A program made the position numbers and the translations under genes. The notes below the pieces were generated by a model. It was not told the origin of the DNA, searched no databases, and saw only the letters and a program-made list of their open reading frames with translations. Below, piece by piece: positions 1-12,210 of a DNA stretch of 64,000 bases; positions within the stretch are counted from its first letter, which is position 1; each line of letters opens with the position of its first letter. This stretch comes from Guadua angustifolia (Eukaryota > Streptophyta > Magnoliopsida > Poales > Poaceae): contig CM070506.1 in NCBI GenBank assembly GCA_036346375.1, positions 2,542,001-2,606,000 on the forward strand, in the 5' to 3' direction.

Positions 1-1524
1 ATATTATTCCACTCTAGTTATATAAAGCATTTTTATGTGATGTTTATATCTTGATACTTGAAAATTTGTTTTTATTTTATTTGTTAGGACTAATTTATGT
101 GTGAACTTAATCTCTAGGTTAAAGTTTCACAATAAATTGTCCTTAAGTATAAATATGGAAAACTTAACCATTAGGATAAAATAGGAAAGCATAAAAATAG
201 TTTCTCTCTTCTTTCTATAAAGTTTCTTACAAGCTTATCCCTTCTCTCCGTAAAACTTCTCATCTGTGTAACCTTTTTATTCATTAACCTTTCCCAAAAT
301 TAAACCTACTTAAAATTAATAGTGTAGTCTTCAATACTACTTCTAGCTTCTTGAGACCACACCATTCATATATAAATTAAGGTCAAGAAGCAATCAAACA
401 CCAATATACCTAAGCCACTTTAAGCTAGTTAAAACCTAATTTTTCCAATAATAACTCTTAACCATGTCTCAAAACTCATCTCGTTGCTTTGTTTAGATTA
501 TATACTATGAAGTTGAGCTAGAACTAGAAAAGTTATATACATCCGAATAGAAACCTTTGAATGGTCATCAAAATGGAAACTGGAAAAGTCAAAAACCCCA
601 ATTTTATAAAAAGAAATATAAAAAGAGTAGCATTTTTTGTATATATATACACACTCTTTTCCATCTATAGGATATTGTTTCCTTATCTATATGTTCTTTC
701 CTTTTAATGAATATTTCATACACCCATTTCCTCTTTGTAGAATTGTTTTCCTCCACTCCTAAATTATATTTTTCTAAAGAAATGTCTCTCCTTATCCTTC
801 TGCTTAATAAGAGCCACTAACAAATCTTTTGAAGACAATTCTGGTAACAAGACATATTCACATCAACAACTTTAAGAAGATGGAGGTAGCAAAACATCAA
901 AACCTCTTTGATTCCATAGAAGCTTTAGAGTACTGACATTAGCAAGTGCTGCAAAGGTTAAGAGAAACTTATCACCGAGTAGTCTACTTTGAAAGATAGT
1001 ATTATGCAAATTATACATTATTCCAACCAAAGTAAACCTTTTGTGCAGAAATATGTATGGATAAGCTAGTAGAAAAAACATTACATACCCTTCCCATACA
1101 CTAAGTTGAATATATAGTTTTACGGTGTTATTGAAATTTTGCTGAAAATCTTTTGTATTACTTTCTTGGTTACTCTCGTAAATGATTAAATCATTAGGTT
1201 GAATTTACGATGTGCGAACCCTACTTAACAAGAAAATTTAATTAAGAAATTTTTTAATGAATGAAACATAGACTTGTAACCCAATGGAACTCCATCCAAA
1301 TAACTTTATCCTAATAAATATTGTTGTAGGACATCTGTAACAAGGTTCCTCAACAAAACCATGGAAAGTGAAACCATACAAAGTTCTCAACCACCAAGAG
1401 ATGATAGTCTCATCCCAGACCAATCAAATCTCCAGCATTCAACTAGGCACTCCCATTTCAGCATAGCGATCATCATAACTCCCTACCTCCCCAATGTTCA
1501 TAAGAAACTAACTTAGAAGAATGA
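1..1524. other. AT-rich stretch, no gene recognised
   Basis: I see no convincing coding region here on either strand; the short open frames have no recognisable domain. By position it should be the leader or 5' LTR side of the gypsy gag relic that starts near 1525, but I could not find a primer binding site or a clear LTR edge, so that origin is only an inference. Confidence 0.4.
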
Positions 1525-2679
1525 TTGGTAGAATCTCCAATCATGGCACAAATGCTTGCCATAATTGAACAAAATCACCAGACACACACCCTTCTTCTCG
1601 AGCAACTAGTGCAGAACAATTCTAACCTTGGCGCTACATCTTATTCGAAACCTAAGAGTTGTTCCTTAAAGTGTTGTCAACCCAACCAATCTAAAGATCG
1701 AGTACACATTCGCTGTGGAGAAATAGGACATACTGTTGATGAGCATGCAATCAATTATTCCATCTATAAAGGAAATCATTCTCCTGAAAAATGTCCTATG
1801 GGCAACATCACATGTTACCTTTGTGAAGGTCAAGATCATTGCCTAGCTCAATGCTCTCTATATCTGATAGTTGCCAATGCAATTCAGCATCAACAATAGA
1901 AATTCTGAGCTTTAGTTGCCCAAGATTTGGCAACCAAAAGAGAAAGAACAGCTGCACAGGAAATATCGCTAAAGGAAATAAAGAAACAACACTTTGACCT
2001 TGACTGCTTTCATCTAGAAAATAGTAAACAGCCATCGACAATAGTATGTTTACTGTGTGAAAAGGAAAATCATCAGGCCAGAGAAACAACAAGTTGAGAT
2101 TCACATGGAAGATAGTATTAAGCATACAATTGTACCCATGAGGGCACAATGAGAGGAATGTTAGTGCTTCAACTGCCACGAGAAGGGTCATTATGCTAAT
2201 CGATGCCCACAAAGAAGGCCAACCTCTCTTGTGGCTACGAACATACCAGAAGTCACATTAATCAAGTTTATAGCTCCAAGAGTAGGAGGAATAAAATCTG
2301 AAGCAGTTTGCCCGAAAAATCAATTAAAGAAGAGACGTTTGAACAAGGACACTTGTTCTAAGAAGAATTCTGCTCAACTCCATTCTCAATATCAGTCATC
2401 ATTTATTCATCCCTCTAGCAACACCAATGAACAATTAGCTAGAGCTCGAAACTAGGAGATCAATGTTATCTACTTTTGTTGTGGTAAGAGTGGGCATTAT
2501 ACCAACAATTGCCCAACAAAGAAGCTAACTCTACCTCATTCTCAACCCTAGGAAACTATGCAACCACCTCAAAGGTGACCTCAAGAATTCGAAGACCAAC
2601 AATTCCTTAGACATGCATCGAATCCAACTCAAAGCAATAATCCTAGTCATCCATAGCATTCACCCGCAAAAGAAGCTTA
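1525..2679 (+). pseudogene. Ty3/gypsy gag relic with several CCHC zinc knuckles (copy A)
   Basis: This is a broken nucleocapsid part of a retrotransposon gag protein, which would bind the element's RNA in the virus-like particle. The open frame at 1525-1899 carries CIRCGEIGHTVDEH and CYLCEGQDHCLAQC. Further knuckles lie downstream in other frames, separated by stops: CLLCEKENHQ near 2050, CFNCHEKGHYANRC near 2165 and CCGKSGHYTNNC near 2475. The order and wording match the minus-strand gag at 53710-55171, so both belong to one family. The usual gag core domain (Retrotrans_gag) before the knuckles is missing, apparently by internal deletion. The relic is cut at 2679 by the CACTA insertion, and its continuation resumes at 13218. 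The family assignment is firm; the original start codon is not recoverable. Confidence 0.75.
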
Positions 2680-3060
2680 CACTACTACAGCGAGGCTTAT
2701 ATCAGACGCACGATCACAGACGGTTTTGAAAAACCGTCTATAATATGGAACATCACAGACCGGTTATGTACTCAAACCGTCGGTCGGGATTCACAGACGG
2801 TTTTATATTACAACCGTCTGTGATGCAAGAAATATCACAGACGGTTTCTAAATATAACCGTCATGATGGCTCTGATACTCATTACGAGGTTTTAAAACCG
2901 TGCAGTGATTTCATAAACGGTTATATAACACAAATGCTGTAATATCTACAGTAGTCATTACAGACGGTTATATTTAGAAACCGTCTGCGATATTTCTTGT
3001 ATCATAGACGTCTGTAATATAAAATCGTCTGTGATAATACCGTCTCCCGTAAAAACAGAG
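2680..3060. repeat. 5' terminal inverted repeat and subterminal motif array of CACTA-1
   Basis: After the CACTACTACAG terminus, the motif ACAGACGGTT and its complement AACCGTCTGT recur from about 2715 to 3045, often as facing pairs (for example 2712-2745, 2790-2825, 2835-2870). Such arrays are the usual binding region of the transposon-encoded TnpA-like protein. The matching array at the 3' end is at 12880-13217. Confidence 0.85.
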
Positions 3061-3759
3061 CCTCGATCCATCCACTTCGTTTATAGGGTTTCGGTTTCTA
3101 TCCTAAGTGGCGGTACGTGGGAAGTGAGGCGATTTTTGAAAGAAAGCCATTAATTTGAAGGGTGATATTAGATTCATTTGATTTTGGTGATCTAAGGTTA
3201 GTAATGAGTTCTCTAATTGCATGCGCATCCAATTCAATATCTAGGTTGGTTAGGACAGAATTAATTTAAAGATTGTTTGATTAGATCTAGTTTAATTGTA
3301 GCTGGATCCATATGTTGTTTGTGATATTTGGTTAGTAATGTGTTTTAATTGCATTATATTCAACATCTATCTTGATAAGGAAGGAATTTGATGATTTTTT
3401 TAGATCTAGCTTGTAGAACCATGTGTTGGTTGTTTGATGTATAAGGTTAGCTAGTAATGGTTCTATTTGCATAATATAATATTCGATCATGATGTAGCTA
3501 TCTAGCTTGTTAAGGATAGAATTTAAAGATTGTTTAGATCTAGCTTATAGATCAATTCAAGTCTTTTGGTGATCTAAGGTTAGTAATGGGTTCTAATTTC
3601 ATTATTATATTGAAGATTAATTTGAATTGTGTTAATTATTTCTTTGTGATGTAATTAAGGTATGTAATTGCATAATTAGTTTAAGAATGTGTGCATCGCA
3701 CTACACCGGTGCACTTAATATTTAACACTAAGTGTTACATGTGTAGCGTAGATGGATCG

Positions 3760-6700
3760 AAGTCGGATGTATCTTGAGAACCGTCACGAGTCTTGAGTAC
3801 CTTAATGGCGTCTCCACTTTCAAAAGAGCTGCAGAGGAGGATATGTTTAATAAGGGGTGCAATTCATGTCATGTCCGTGCATTGATTGCGAAAATCAAGA
3901 TGTTTCAAACTCAGTAGCAGATCGAAGCACACTTGATTCAAGGGGTTTCAAAAGGGCTATACATGTTGGACCACCATGGCGAAGAGCATAATATACAGAA
4001 GCGACAAGTAGTGTTAATATCGCCGACGATGTCAATGATATGTCGGATGATCATATCGATTGTGCTTCCGATGAGGACAAAGGTTGCACGATGACAATTT
4101 GGATCAGATGCTACGCGATGCGTAGAAAAACCTTGATGACGGGGAATATGGACAGTTCGTGGCTTAATGGAGGACTCGGAGAAACCTTTGTTCGCAGGGT
4201 GCAAGTTGAAATACACAAGGTTATCATCCGTGCTTCAACTACTCAAATTGAAGGCAAGCAACAGTTGGTCCGACAAGAGTTTCATAAGCATTTATTACGC
4301 CTATTGGCGGACATGCTTCTAGAGGGAAGCGAGTTGCCGACAAGCACCTACAAAGCCAAGGTTCTTTGTCCCTTGGGAATGGAAGTAGAAAGAATACATG
4401 CATGTCCAAATGATTGTATCTGTGCATAAAGAGTACACAAACTTGCATATATGTCCGTGTGCAACGATCCCTACAAGCGTAAGAGTCATTCAGATGATGA
4501 TGGCGAGAGCATTGAGGTGAAAAAGGTCCTCTGCTAAGGTGGCATGGTATCTGCTGTAATTCCCGTTTGAAGAGTTAGTTTGCGAACCCAAAGGAGGCAA
4601 AAGCTATGCGTTGGCACTTTGAGGAGCGTAAGAATGATGGAATGCTAAGGCACCTGCTGATTCCATCCAAAGGAGAAACATCGACAGAGCTTTCAAGAAT
4701 TCGGTGCGGATCCGAGAAATATAAGGTTTGGATTGAGTCTGGATGGAATGAATCCTTTCGGTAACATGAGCGTAGGCATAGCACTTGGCCCAGAAATCTC
4801 TGATCTACAACCTTCCTCCTTGGTTGTGTATGAAGCGGAAGTACATTATGTTGTCTCATGCTTATCCAAGGACCGAAACAACCCGGGGAACGATATTGAT
4901 GTGTACCTAGCTCCATTGGTGGAAGATCTAAAAACACTGTGGGTTACCGGGTACACGATGGGATGCGTACAAACAAGAGAACTCTACTTTTCGCTCTCTT
5001 GTTGTTCTCGCACCATAAATGATTACCCCGCTTTGCTAACTGCTGTGCCGAGTACAAAAGGAACCAAAGCCTGCACTCACTGCTTAGATGATACCGAGAG
5101 TTTATAGCTGAATCACTCCCGCAAAACCGTGTACATGCGTCACCGTAGGTTCCTTCGGAGGAATCACCCATATCGCAAGATGTAGCAACTTTTCGACGGA
5201 AGGAACGAAAATGGTTCAGCTCCAAGGCGTTTGAGCGGGAGAGATGTTCATGACATTGTTAAGGATTTGGATGTTGCGTATGGAAAGGGACGTAAATCAA
5301 GTACCCGTGAAAAGAGCATGTGGAAGAAGAGATCAATATTCTGGGACCTACCTTACTGGGAGCACCTAGAAGTTCGCCACTGCATCGATGTCATGCACGT
5401 AGAGAAGAATGTCTGTGACAACATGATTGGTCTCTTACTCAACATTAAGGGTAAAACAAAGGATGGTATCAACGCACGGCTTGACTTGGTCGATATGGGC
5501 ATAAGACCTAAGTTAGCACAGAAAGAGACCGATAAAGGCCGTGCGTGCTTGGAACACCTTGTTATACTCTGTCAAAGGCCGAAGAACTGAAGCGTGCGAT
5601 GCTTGCATGGTGTGAAAGTTCCGTCCGGTTACTCCTCCAACATGAAGAGACTTGTTTCATTGGAAGATTTGAAATTAACCGCATGAAGTCTCATGATTGT
5701 CATGTCTTGATGACACAGATGCTCCTATCACAATTAGAAGTATTTTGCGGTCAAGGTCCGAGAGACAATCACTAGGCTGTGTTATTTCTTTAACACAATC
5801 GCCGTAAGGTCATCGATCCCTAAGGACTAGATGCTCTGCAAGTCGAGGTGGTGATGACTCTATGTAATCTTGAGATGTATTTCCCTCCATCATTTTTCGA
5901 TATCATGGTCCATCTCATTGTTCACCTTGTGACAGAGATAAAGATATGCGGGCGGTGTTCCTCGTAGCATGTACCCATTCGAGAGGTACATGGGAATTCT
6001 CAAGTCTTACGTCGGAATCGATCTCGTCCGGAGGGTAGCATTGTCGAAGGTTATGTAACGAAGAGGCCGTCGAGTTCTCGCGTCGATTACATGGCCCGAT
6101 TCGAACCAATAGGTGTGCCTCGATCTCGCCATGAGGGGAGGCTCTAGGTATCGGGACCATCGGAAGGAAAGCAATCACGCTGATTCGGTTGCGTATGCTC
6201 GAGCCCATTTCACGGTTTTGCAACACATGGTCAGTAGTGTCCGCCTATATCGCCGAGCACAAGCAATGGCTAAGGCAAGAGAATCCAAAGACGGCGAGAG
6301 TCTTGGATCACGAGACAAGATAACCTTCAGTTCAACAAATGGTTGAAGGAGCGACCTATCACTGGGAGCTCGTCAGATGACACGCTGACATGGTTGGCAA
6401 AGGACCAACTTTTACAGTTGTCACATGGAAAGGATATGACTTAAATGGGTACACATTTTACACGAGAGATCGAGGATATGAAGAGCACAAACCGTAACAG
6501 CGGTGTCCGTGATAGATGCATTCAATAATACCACTGGGTTGACGAGGAGCTCCTACTATGGGTTCATAGAGGAGATATGGGAGCTCGACTACGTACTTTT
6601 CAAGATTCCCCTATTTCGGTGCCGTTGGGTCCACCTCCAGCACGTGAAGGTTGACAAGAATGGCATCACTACTGTGGACCTCGAACGTGTCGGATACCAA

Positions 6701-6976
6701 GATGAACCATTCATACTCGCTAACCAAGTTGTTCAAGTCTTCTATATAACCGACCCGTCCAACAAGAAGCGCCACGTAGTTCTTCAGGGAAAAAGGAGAA
6801 TTGTCGGAGTTGAGAATGTAGTAGATGAGGAAGAGTACAATCAATTTGATGAGTTGCCACCTATCGGAAATGACATCCTGGTCCCAGAAGAACAACATGA
6901 GGAAGCAAGCTACACACGCGTCGATCATCATGAAGGGCTAATTTTCATACAAAAGAATAAGCATGTGGTGGCGTAG
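3760..6976 (+). pseudogene. tnp2-type CACTA transposase, decayed (CACTA-1)
   Basis: The product would cut and join the transposon ends. Pieces of the normal order can be read across frames. An N-terminal Transpos_assoc-like region lies around 3780-4000. The stretch with IHACPNDCI is at 4390-4430. The Transposase_21 core includes LDGMNPFGNMS (4736-4770), PGNDIDVYLAPLVEDL (4885-4930) and FWDLPYWEHLEVRHCIDVMH (5339-5398). A DUF4218-like part is at about 5850-6340, and a DUF4216-like part (YYGFIEEIWELDYVLFKIPLF) is at 6555-6620. The longest clean piece is 6503-6976, which ends in a plausible natural stop. Several TAG/TGA stops and frameshifts interrupt the rest, so the enzyme cannot be made. The same order appears on the minus strand at 32530-35765 in CACTA-3. 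No acidic catalytic triad was assigned. Confidence 0.85.
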
Positions 6977-7506
6977 TTATGAGAAGGGTGCATTGTCATC
7001 ATGCTTACTAATTTTCATGTGTAATAATATTACATTAATGCTATTGTAAAGATGATCGACCCATCATGCTTTGTACATATGATTGTGATGATCTTTGTAA
7101 GTAGCTTGTGAAGCATCCTAATTATGTATATAGGATTGTGATGATCTTTGTAAGTATGCATCCGGATTGATGGAAAAGATGCAAGTATAAGAGCACGATT
7201 TATTCCTTAATATCAATATGATTCCATATACATGATTCAAAGATGGCCATTCAGACATAATTGATGACAAGAAATAAATTATGTAGACTATGGCAAACAA
7301 GAACATAATCATGTCTACTTTGGCAATATGGAAATAGTTGTATGTGATTGCTCTTAGATTTTAGGGTTTGAATTGAGGATTAGAATCTCCACATCAACCA
7401 CAGTACAGTCTATATTCTGTTAAAGACAACTTTCCCAGAAGATACAACAAAGTGGCACAGACAAGAGTCGACTGAACTGAACCAACAAGTGAATGTAAGT
7501 GAACAG
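6977..7506. other. 3' flank of the CACTA-1 transposase gene, no gene seen
   Basis: AT-rich non-coding DNA between the transposase stop and the internal motif cluster. About 55 bases near 7345-7400 resemble the plus strand at 29590-29650 inside CACTA-3. Otherwise I recognise nothing. Confidence 0.5.
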
Positions 7507-7762
7507 TACATATCAAAGACGGTTCTTTAACATAACAGTCTGTGATGTTATTTGTCACAGATGGTTATGTTACCTAACCGTCTATGATATCTCAACATCA
7601 GAGACGGTTCTATTATATAACCGTCCGTGATATCACAACATCACAGATGGTTCTATTATATAACCGTCTGTGATATCTCAACATCACAGACTGTTCTATT
7701 ATAGAACCGTCTGTGATAATACATCACAGACCGTTATATTTTAGAACCGTCTGTGATGTGCT
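7507..7762. repeat. Internal array of the CACTA-1 subterminal motif
   Basis: At least five facing pairs of CACAGACGGTT and AACCGTCTGTGAT, spaced about 40-45 bases apart, lie here in the middle of the element rather than at its ends. They are the same motif as in the terminal arrays. They stand directly upstream of a TATA-like sequence and the leader of the second gene, so they may act as regulatory sites for that gene. That role is inference. Confidence 0.85.
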
Positions 7763-7767
7763 CTCCT

Positions 7768-7776
7768 CTATATATC
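7768..7776 (+). promoter_or_regulatory. TATA-like box of the second CACTA-1 gene
   Basis: CTATATATC stands just after the internal motif array and about 30 bases before the GC-rich leader. Position and sequence fit a core promoter; the transcription start is not known. Confidence 0.5.
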
Positions 7777-7799
7777 TCCCGCGTGCAGGGCTAATTCAC

Positions 7800-8345
7800 A
7801 GTGCGGCAAACCCTAACCCTTTGAGAAGTTTTGTCTCCCGCGGCGGCCTCCCCCTCGGCATCCTCCCCCTCCCGGCGTTCTCCCCCTGGGCGTCCTCCCC
7901 CTCTCGGCGTCCTCCCCCTTCCGGCGTCCTCCCCTCGGCGTCCTCCCCTTCGGCGTCCTCCCCGGCATCGACGTGCTCCCCCTCGTCGTCCTCCCCTGCT
8001 GCGACGTGCTCCCCCTCGGCGTGCTCCCCCTCGGCTGTGTTCTTGTGCATCTCGGGCTTCAACCGTGATTCTCGCACTTTGCCTCGGCTTTGTTGGCTCG
8101 GATCCAACGCTACGTAAGCAAATACGGTGCCCTCTCTGTGGATCTGAGGATCAGTGAACCGATTGAGTATTTCTGGGGGACTAGCCATCGAGCTAGACGC
8201 CGTTTCTCGATCTGGAGGCACTGCCTGGCCATTTGCTCTATTTTTCGGTGTTGCTCTGCTAGTTAGTGAGTTCTGGGACACTTTCTGCGATTATTCTCGG
8301 TCTTGCAAAGGGGCCAGTCGATCTGCGGCTTGGGGACCTTGCGTG
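7800..8345 (+). other. GC-rich 5' leader exon of the second CACTA-1 gene
   Basis: This stretch begins with a CT/GC-rich low-complexity part (7845-8035) built from imperfect repeats of a CTCCCCCTCGGCGTC-like unit, which creates spurious open frames on both strands. It is followed at 8150-8240 by a sequence clearly shared with CACTA-3: CAGTGAACCGATT and GGACTAGCCATCGAGCTAGA, with a CTGGAGGCACTG block after it (compare the minus strand of 30870-30945). Conservation between two diverged elements, with no conserved reading frame, suggests a non-coding leader or first exon followed by an intron before the start codon at 9168. Confidence 0.6.
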
Positions 8346-9167
8346 TGGGCTTAATGTTCAGTGATGATTTAGGGGATGGAATAGACTAATTGTGACAACA
8401 AATCTTAGCAGTCAATTTCACTTTCATATATATATATTTGATTAGCTCTATTGCAAACCTGTCTTTATATGCTTAGTTAGTGAATATTTCTGCTTACTGC
8501 TATTGTCATCTATCTTGCGGCTGTTCTGGTAACATTTCACTATCTTGTTTCCTTAGCATTGCTTCAGAGCATGTTATTTACTGTCCAGTAAGCTTGCTTT
8601 GAATGATTCACTATTCTTGTGCATATAAGATAACCAATTGAGTAGATTTATACTTAACCTGTCAAGTATTAAATCTGTTATTGAGATAAAGTTGTCACAA
8701 TCTAGTCTATTACTTGTCCATTGTGGCGAGGAGGGCCTTTTAAGGCAACCCGACATCTGAGAACATTCAAACAATCAATATGAGCTTTATGCTAATTGCT
8801 TTATTCGTAATACTGTACATGTTCATATGTGAGATCCCGAGCTTCGCTCTATTATTCATTAACTGTCAAAGTTCAATCCATATGTATTCTTCTGCTTGTC
8901 TGCTGTGTGGATGTCCTAGTTTTAGGGGAGGTGCTGCCGAAATTTTTATTAAGTTCGGCAACCTCCTAGTTCGCTTCTTTTGCTAAAAGGCTAATAACAA
9001 GCCATTTAGGCTAGTTCTTTTAAAAGGCTAATAACAAGCCATTTAGGCTAGTTCTTTTAAAAGGCTAATAACAAGCCATGGTATCCACAAACTTATTCAC
9101 TCTAATTTGATTTTATTTGTTCTTCTCTTTTAGTTAAGCTTGAAACTATTTTAACTTATAAAGAAGA
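8346..9167 (+). other. Probable leader intron of the second CACTA-1 gene
   Basis: AT-rich non-coding sequence between the GC-rich leader and the start codon at 9168. It contains a direct repeat of a 37-bp unit, about 2.5 copies, at 8985-9078. I see no other feature. The intron is inferred from the gap between conserved leader and coding parts; splice sites were not fixed. Confidence 0.4.
8985..9078. repeat. 37-bp tandem repeat, about 2.5 copies
   Basis: The unit starts AAAAGGCTAATAACAAGCC and recurs at 8985, 9022 and 9059 with almost no differences, so the duplication is recent compared with the decay of the coding parts. Confidence 0.85.
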
Positions 9168-11911
9168 TGTCGCCCTCTAATCCATCGTCTCAAGGACATG
9201 ATGTGCCCTCAAAAGAAGAACCGACCAGCTACCGCAAGAGGACCAAACAAAAGGCCAATGACCGATATACCATTACGAGATCGATCCAAAGGATGGGGCC
9301 CTAGAAAGCCAAAAAGGCAAATAATGCATTTGAGTATGTGCGGGATAGTAGCACGAACGGGTTCGATCACGCTATCTTCCTAGAGGTTGGTGACTATTGA
9401 GGCTCGCAATGCCTTGCCGACGGAAGTTCTTTCATCGCTCAACATTCCGGAAGAATTCGCTCCACTAGTGCGACGGTATGCCTTTGCTAGCGGCAGAAAG
9501 GCATGGAAGACCTTCAAGCATACGCCAGAGACTACGCCCGAAGAATATAGATCCATACTCTAAGTATGGGTTCATTGATGCGACACGTGATGGCGTTTTG
9601 TTGAGATGAAGACGACGATTTAATTCGCAAGCGTCAAAGTGAAGCAAACAAGGCCTTGCGAGCAAGAACACTCACCCCCACATACTCGCACCGCTGCGCT
9701 ACGTGGGGAAGAGAGCGCAATGGGGCAGGAGGACGAGGAGGGTATCTCGCCATTTCCAGCAATCACAGATCCACGTGCCAGAGACTGGCTAAGAGCGAGG
9801 TCTTCTGCCACGTCCTCCGCAACTATCTCCTTCGTAAACCCCACGGACGAGGAAGTCTGCCAACGCTTGGTAATATATAAATCGAACTACCAATTTTACG
9901 TAATTAGTCCATGACTTCATAAGTGAAATAACTTGTCAGGATCTTGCAGGTAGCGTTGAGTACACAATCGACCGATGGCTCTTTTTTGCCAGACAGGGAG
10001 AAAGATGCACTGTCCATGGCCTTGGGAAACAAGGAACACCACAGTCGTACAAGAGGCATAGGGTTTTTGTTCTATGGAAAATTGATTCCTGCACGACTTC
10101 CACATATACCGAAGTAAGAAGAGAACTAAAGCCGAGCGCGAGTCAAATCTTATAAAGAATTTGGAGGACAAGTTGAGAGGAGAGTTGAGAGAAGAGTTGA
10201 GGGGAGAACTGAGAGAAGAATTTTATGAAAGGATAAGAATCCTCGAGGAAAGGCTCACCAATCAAGAAAGAAATACTGTACAAGCCCCAGAAGTATGTCC
10301 GCAAGTCAGCCCCACTACCCGTAAGAGCAGCTGTGCATCCGTTCCTCCAAGTGACATAGATGAACATAGCGGGACTTATCCTGTATGTGACATTAAGGTG
10401 GCCACGCAGTGTAATCTCCAAGTGAGAATTAACAATGGCACCGTTCCTCTGACGGCTGCTTGGGGCATGGCGTATCCATCCACTAAGGGGACCATGGTGC
10501 ACGGTACCATGATAGCGCCGGGTTTCACCAAGGTCAATGTGGACGGGGTATTTGATAGTTTCAAAATTATCGATCTACAGAAGCCGCCAAACGACGAGAT
10601 CATGAAACTTGGGGATGCCATTGGCACATTCATCCAATGGCCTAGCAGCGACATCTCCCTGGTCGTCCATTCTGTCATGCAACAACTGTGACGATCTAAT
10701 TCGCCTATTGTATCACCGTCGATCGATTGGCTACCAAATCGGCATCGTCAGACAAGACTCCACTTGATGTACATAATGTTGACCTCTTTCCTGCCCATTC
10801 CTCTCCCGTGAAGGGTTCACACAAAACAAAGAAAGGCAAGGGCAAACAGAAGAAAGAAAGGCAAGAACAAGTCGACTATCCATCTGCTGAGTTGGCTAAA
10901 AAATACAAGCTAGGAGAGCCGTTACTAACGAAAGGCAGCGTAACTTCACTTAGTATACCTTGCCAACAATTGCATAAGTGGTACACCCAAGAAGCTGGAA
11001 AGCCAGAGCGTGAACGTACAACAAGTATCAGCGTTAATTTCAAGTATGAACATCTATTCAACGATTCAGGGGGGGCTTCTTCGCGGTCGATTTTCTGGAC
11101 TTGTTCCATCTCTACAACCTCGACGCCCTCGACGCCGCACTCATAAGATGCTGGACCTTGTAAGTGTGTGCTATCATAGTCTACATTCGTCTAATAGTGA
11201 TAAATGTCCTCCAATATATATATAATTCGCCTTTATATATATAGATACATGCAACTTGAAGCGACACGGCAGAAACTATCGATCGGTTTCCTCGACCCAC
11301 ATATAGTCTCAAAGCAAACAATGGATGAGGATATAAACATGGTCGAGAAATACGTGATAGAGGCATTGGTAGCACAAAAAGATAAAGAATTCATACTTAT
11401 ACCCCATAACCCAGGGTAAGTGCTACCACATGCTATACTTTGGTCTGTACTGTGCACACAACTCTGTTTCGTTCATTGTCCATTGTGATATACCTGTGTA
11501 TGTTTCACTGGGTTCTAATTGTAATTGAACCAGCCACAAACCGGGTTAAGTACCTTGATTCCGGACGTGGCGGAAACCACGACTTGACACCTATCGCAAA
11601 ATTACTCACCAGGTAATCACGTTTCCTACGTACATGGTCGTGTAAGTTGTTCCAGGTTTATATTGCTATTGGAATGGCTTAGGCTAACCTTTTGCAATCT
11701 TGTAGAGCGTTCAAACACGTGAAAGATTGGACTAAACTACAGCATGATTTGAACTTTCCGGTATCCGCTATACACAACAATTCTATATCAAACCCCGTAA
11801 TAGTGACTCTAGAACTAACCGTAGGTTTTATTTGCGATGCCACCGGCAAGGTCGGAAATAACCTATGTGGATTTTATGTTTGCTACAACATGCAAACCAT
11901 AAATCGCTAAA
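9168..11911 (+). pseudogene. Second CACTA-1 gene: DUF8039-like and C48 (Ulp1)-like protease protein, decayed
   Basis: The first Met codon is at 9168, with a basic N-terminus. The open piece at 10161-10691 starts with an E/R-rich coiled-coil stretch (ELREELRGELREEF). It continues into a DUF8039-like domain (WGMAYPSTKGTMVHGTMI, then LGDAIGTFIQWP). After a frameshift in a G run near 11070, the sequence FLDLFHLYNLDALDAALIRC precedes an intron. Exons at about 11247-11417, 11555-11615 and 11700-11911 give a C48 peptidase-like end: IGFLDPHIV, YLDSGRGGNHDL (the presumed catalytic Asp) and GNNLCGFYVC (the presumed catalytic Cys). The usual His-Trp before the Asp is not readable. The family is standard for the second gene of plant CACTA elements; its exact role in transposition is uncertain. 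Confidence 0.75.
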
Positions 11912-12210
11912 AAAATAGCAGTACGGTTAAAACTGCGTTGACTCAGGCCCATTTGAGCAACATTAGAGGGAAAGTTTGTTTCTTCCTGCTCACCGAAGTA
12001 ATACATAAAAAGGCGTGTTCCACGCCTGATAACTTCTGGAGTTGTACAATTGTCAAATGGTATTCATTAATTCGGAAAATATGTCAAAAACTTGCGGTTA
12101 TTCTTGTTTGTATGATTCATTGTATTGTCACATGATATTATCCTTAATACATATTTGCTCATCTTGAATGCAACAACTTAACAATGTCTTGCTTGTTGGA
12201 ACTAGATGTT

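Noticed and set aside
2700..3050. Regular repeats that look CRISPR-like
   Set aside because: The motif occurs in both orientations with variable spacing, at transposon ends in a plant genome; it is a CACTA subterminal array.
7796..8281. 161-residue minus-strand frame rich in GEDAEGE repeats
   Set aside because: Shadow of the CT-rich repeats in the leader of the second CACTA-1 gene.
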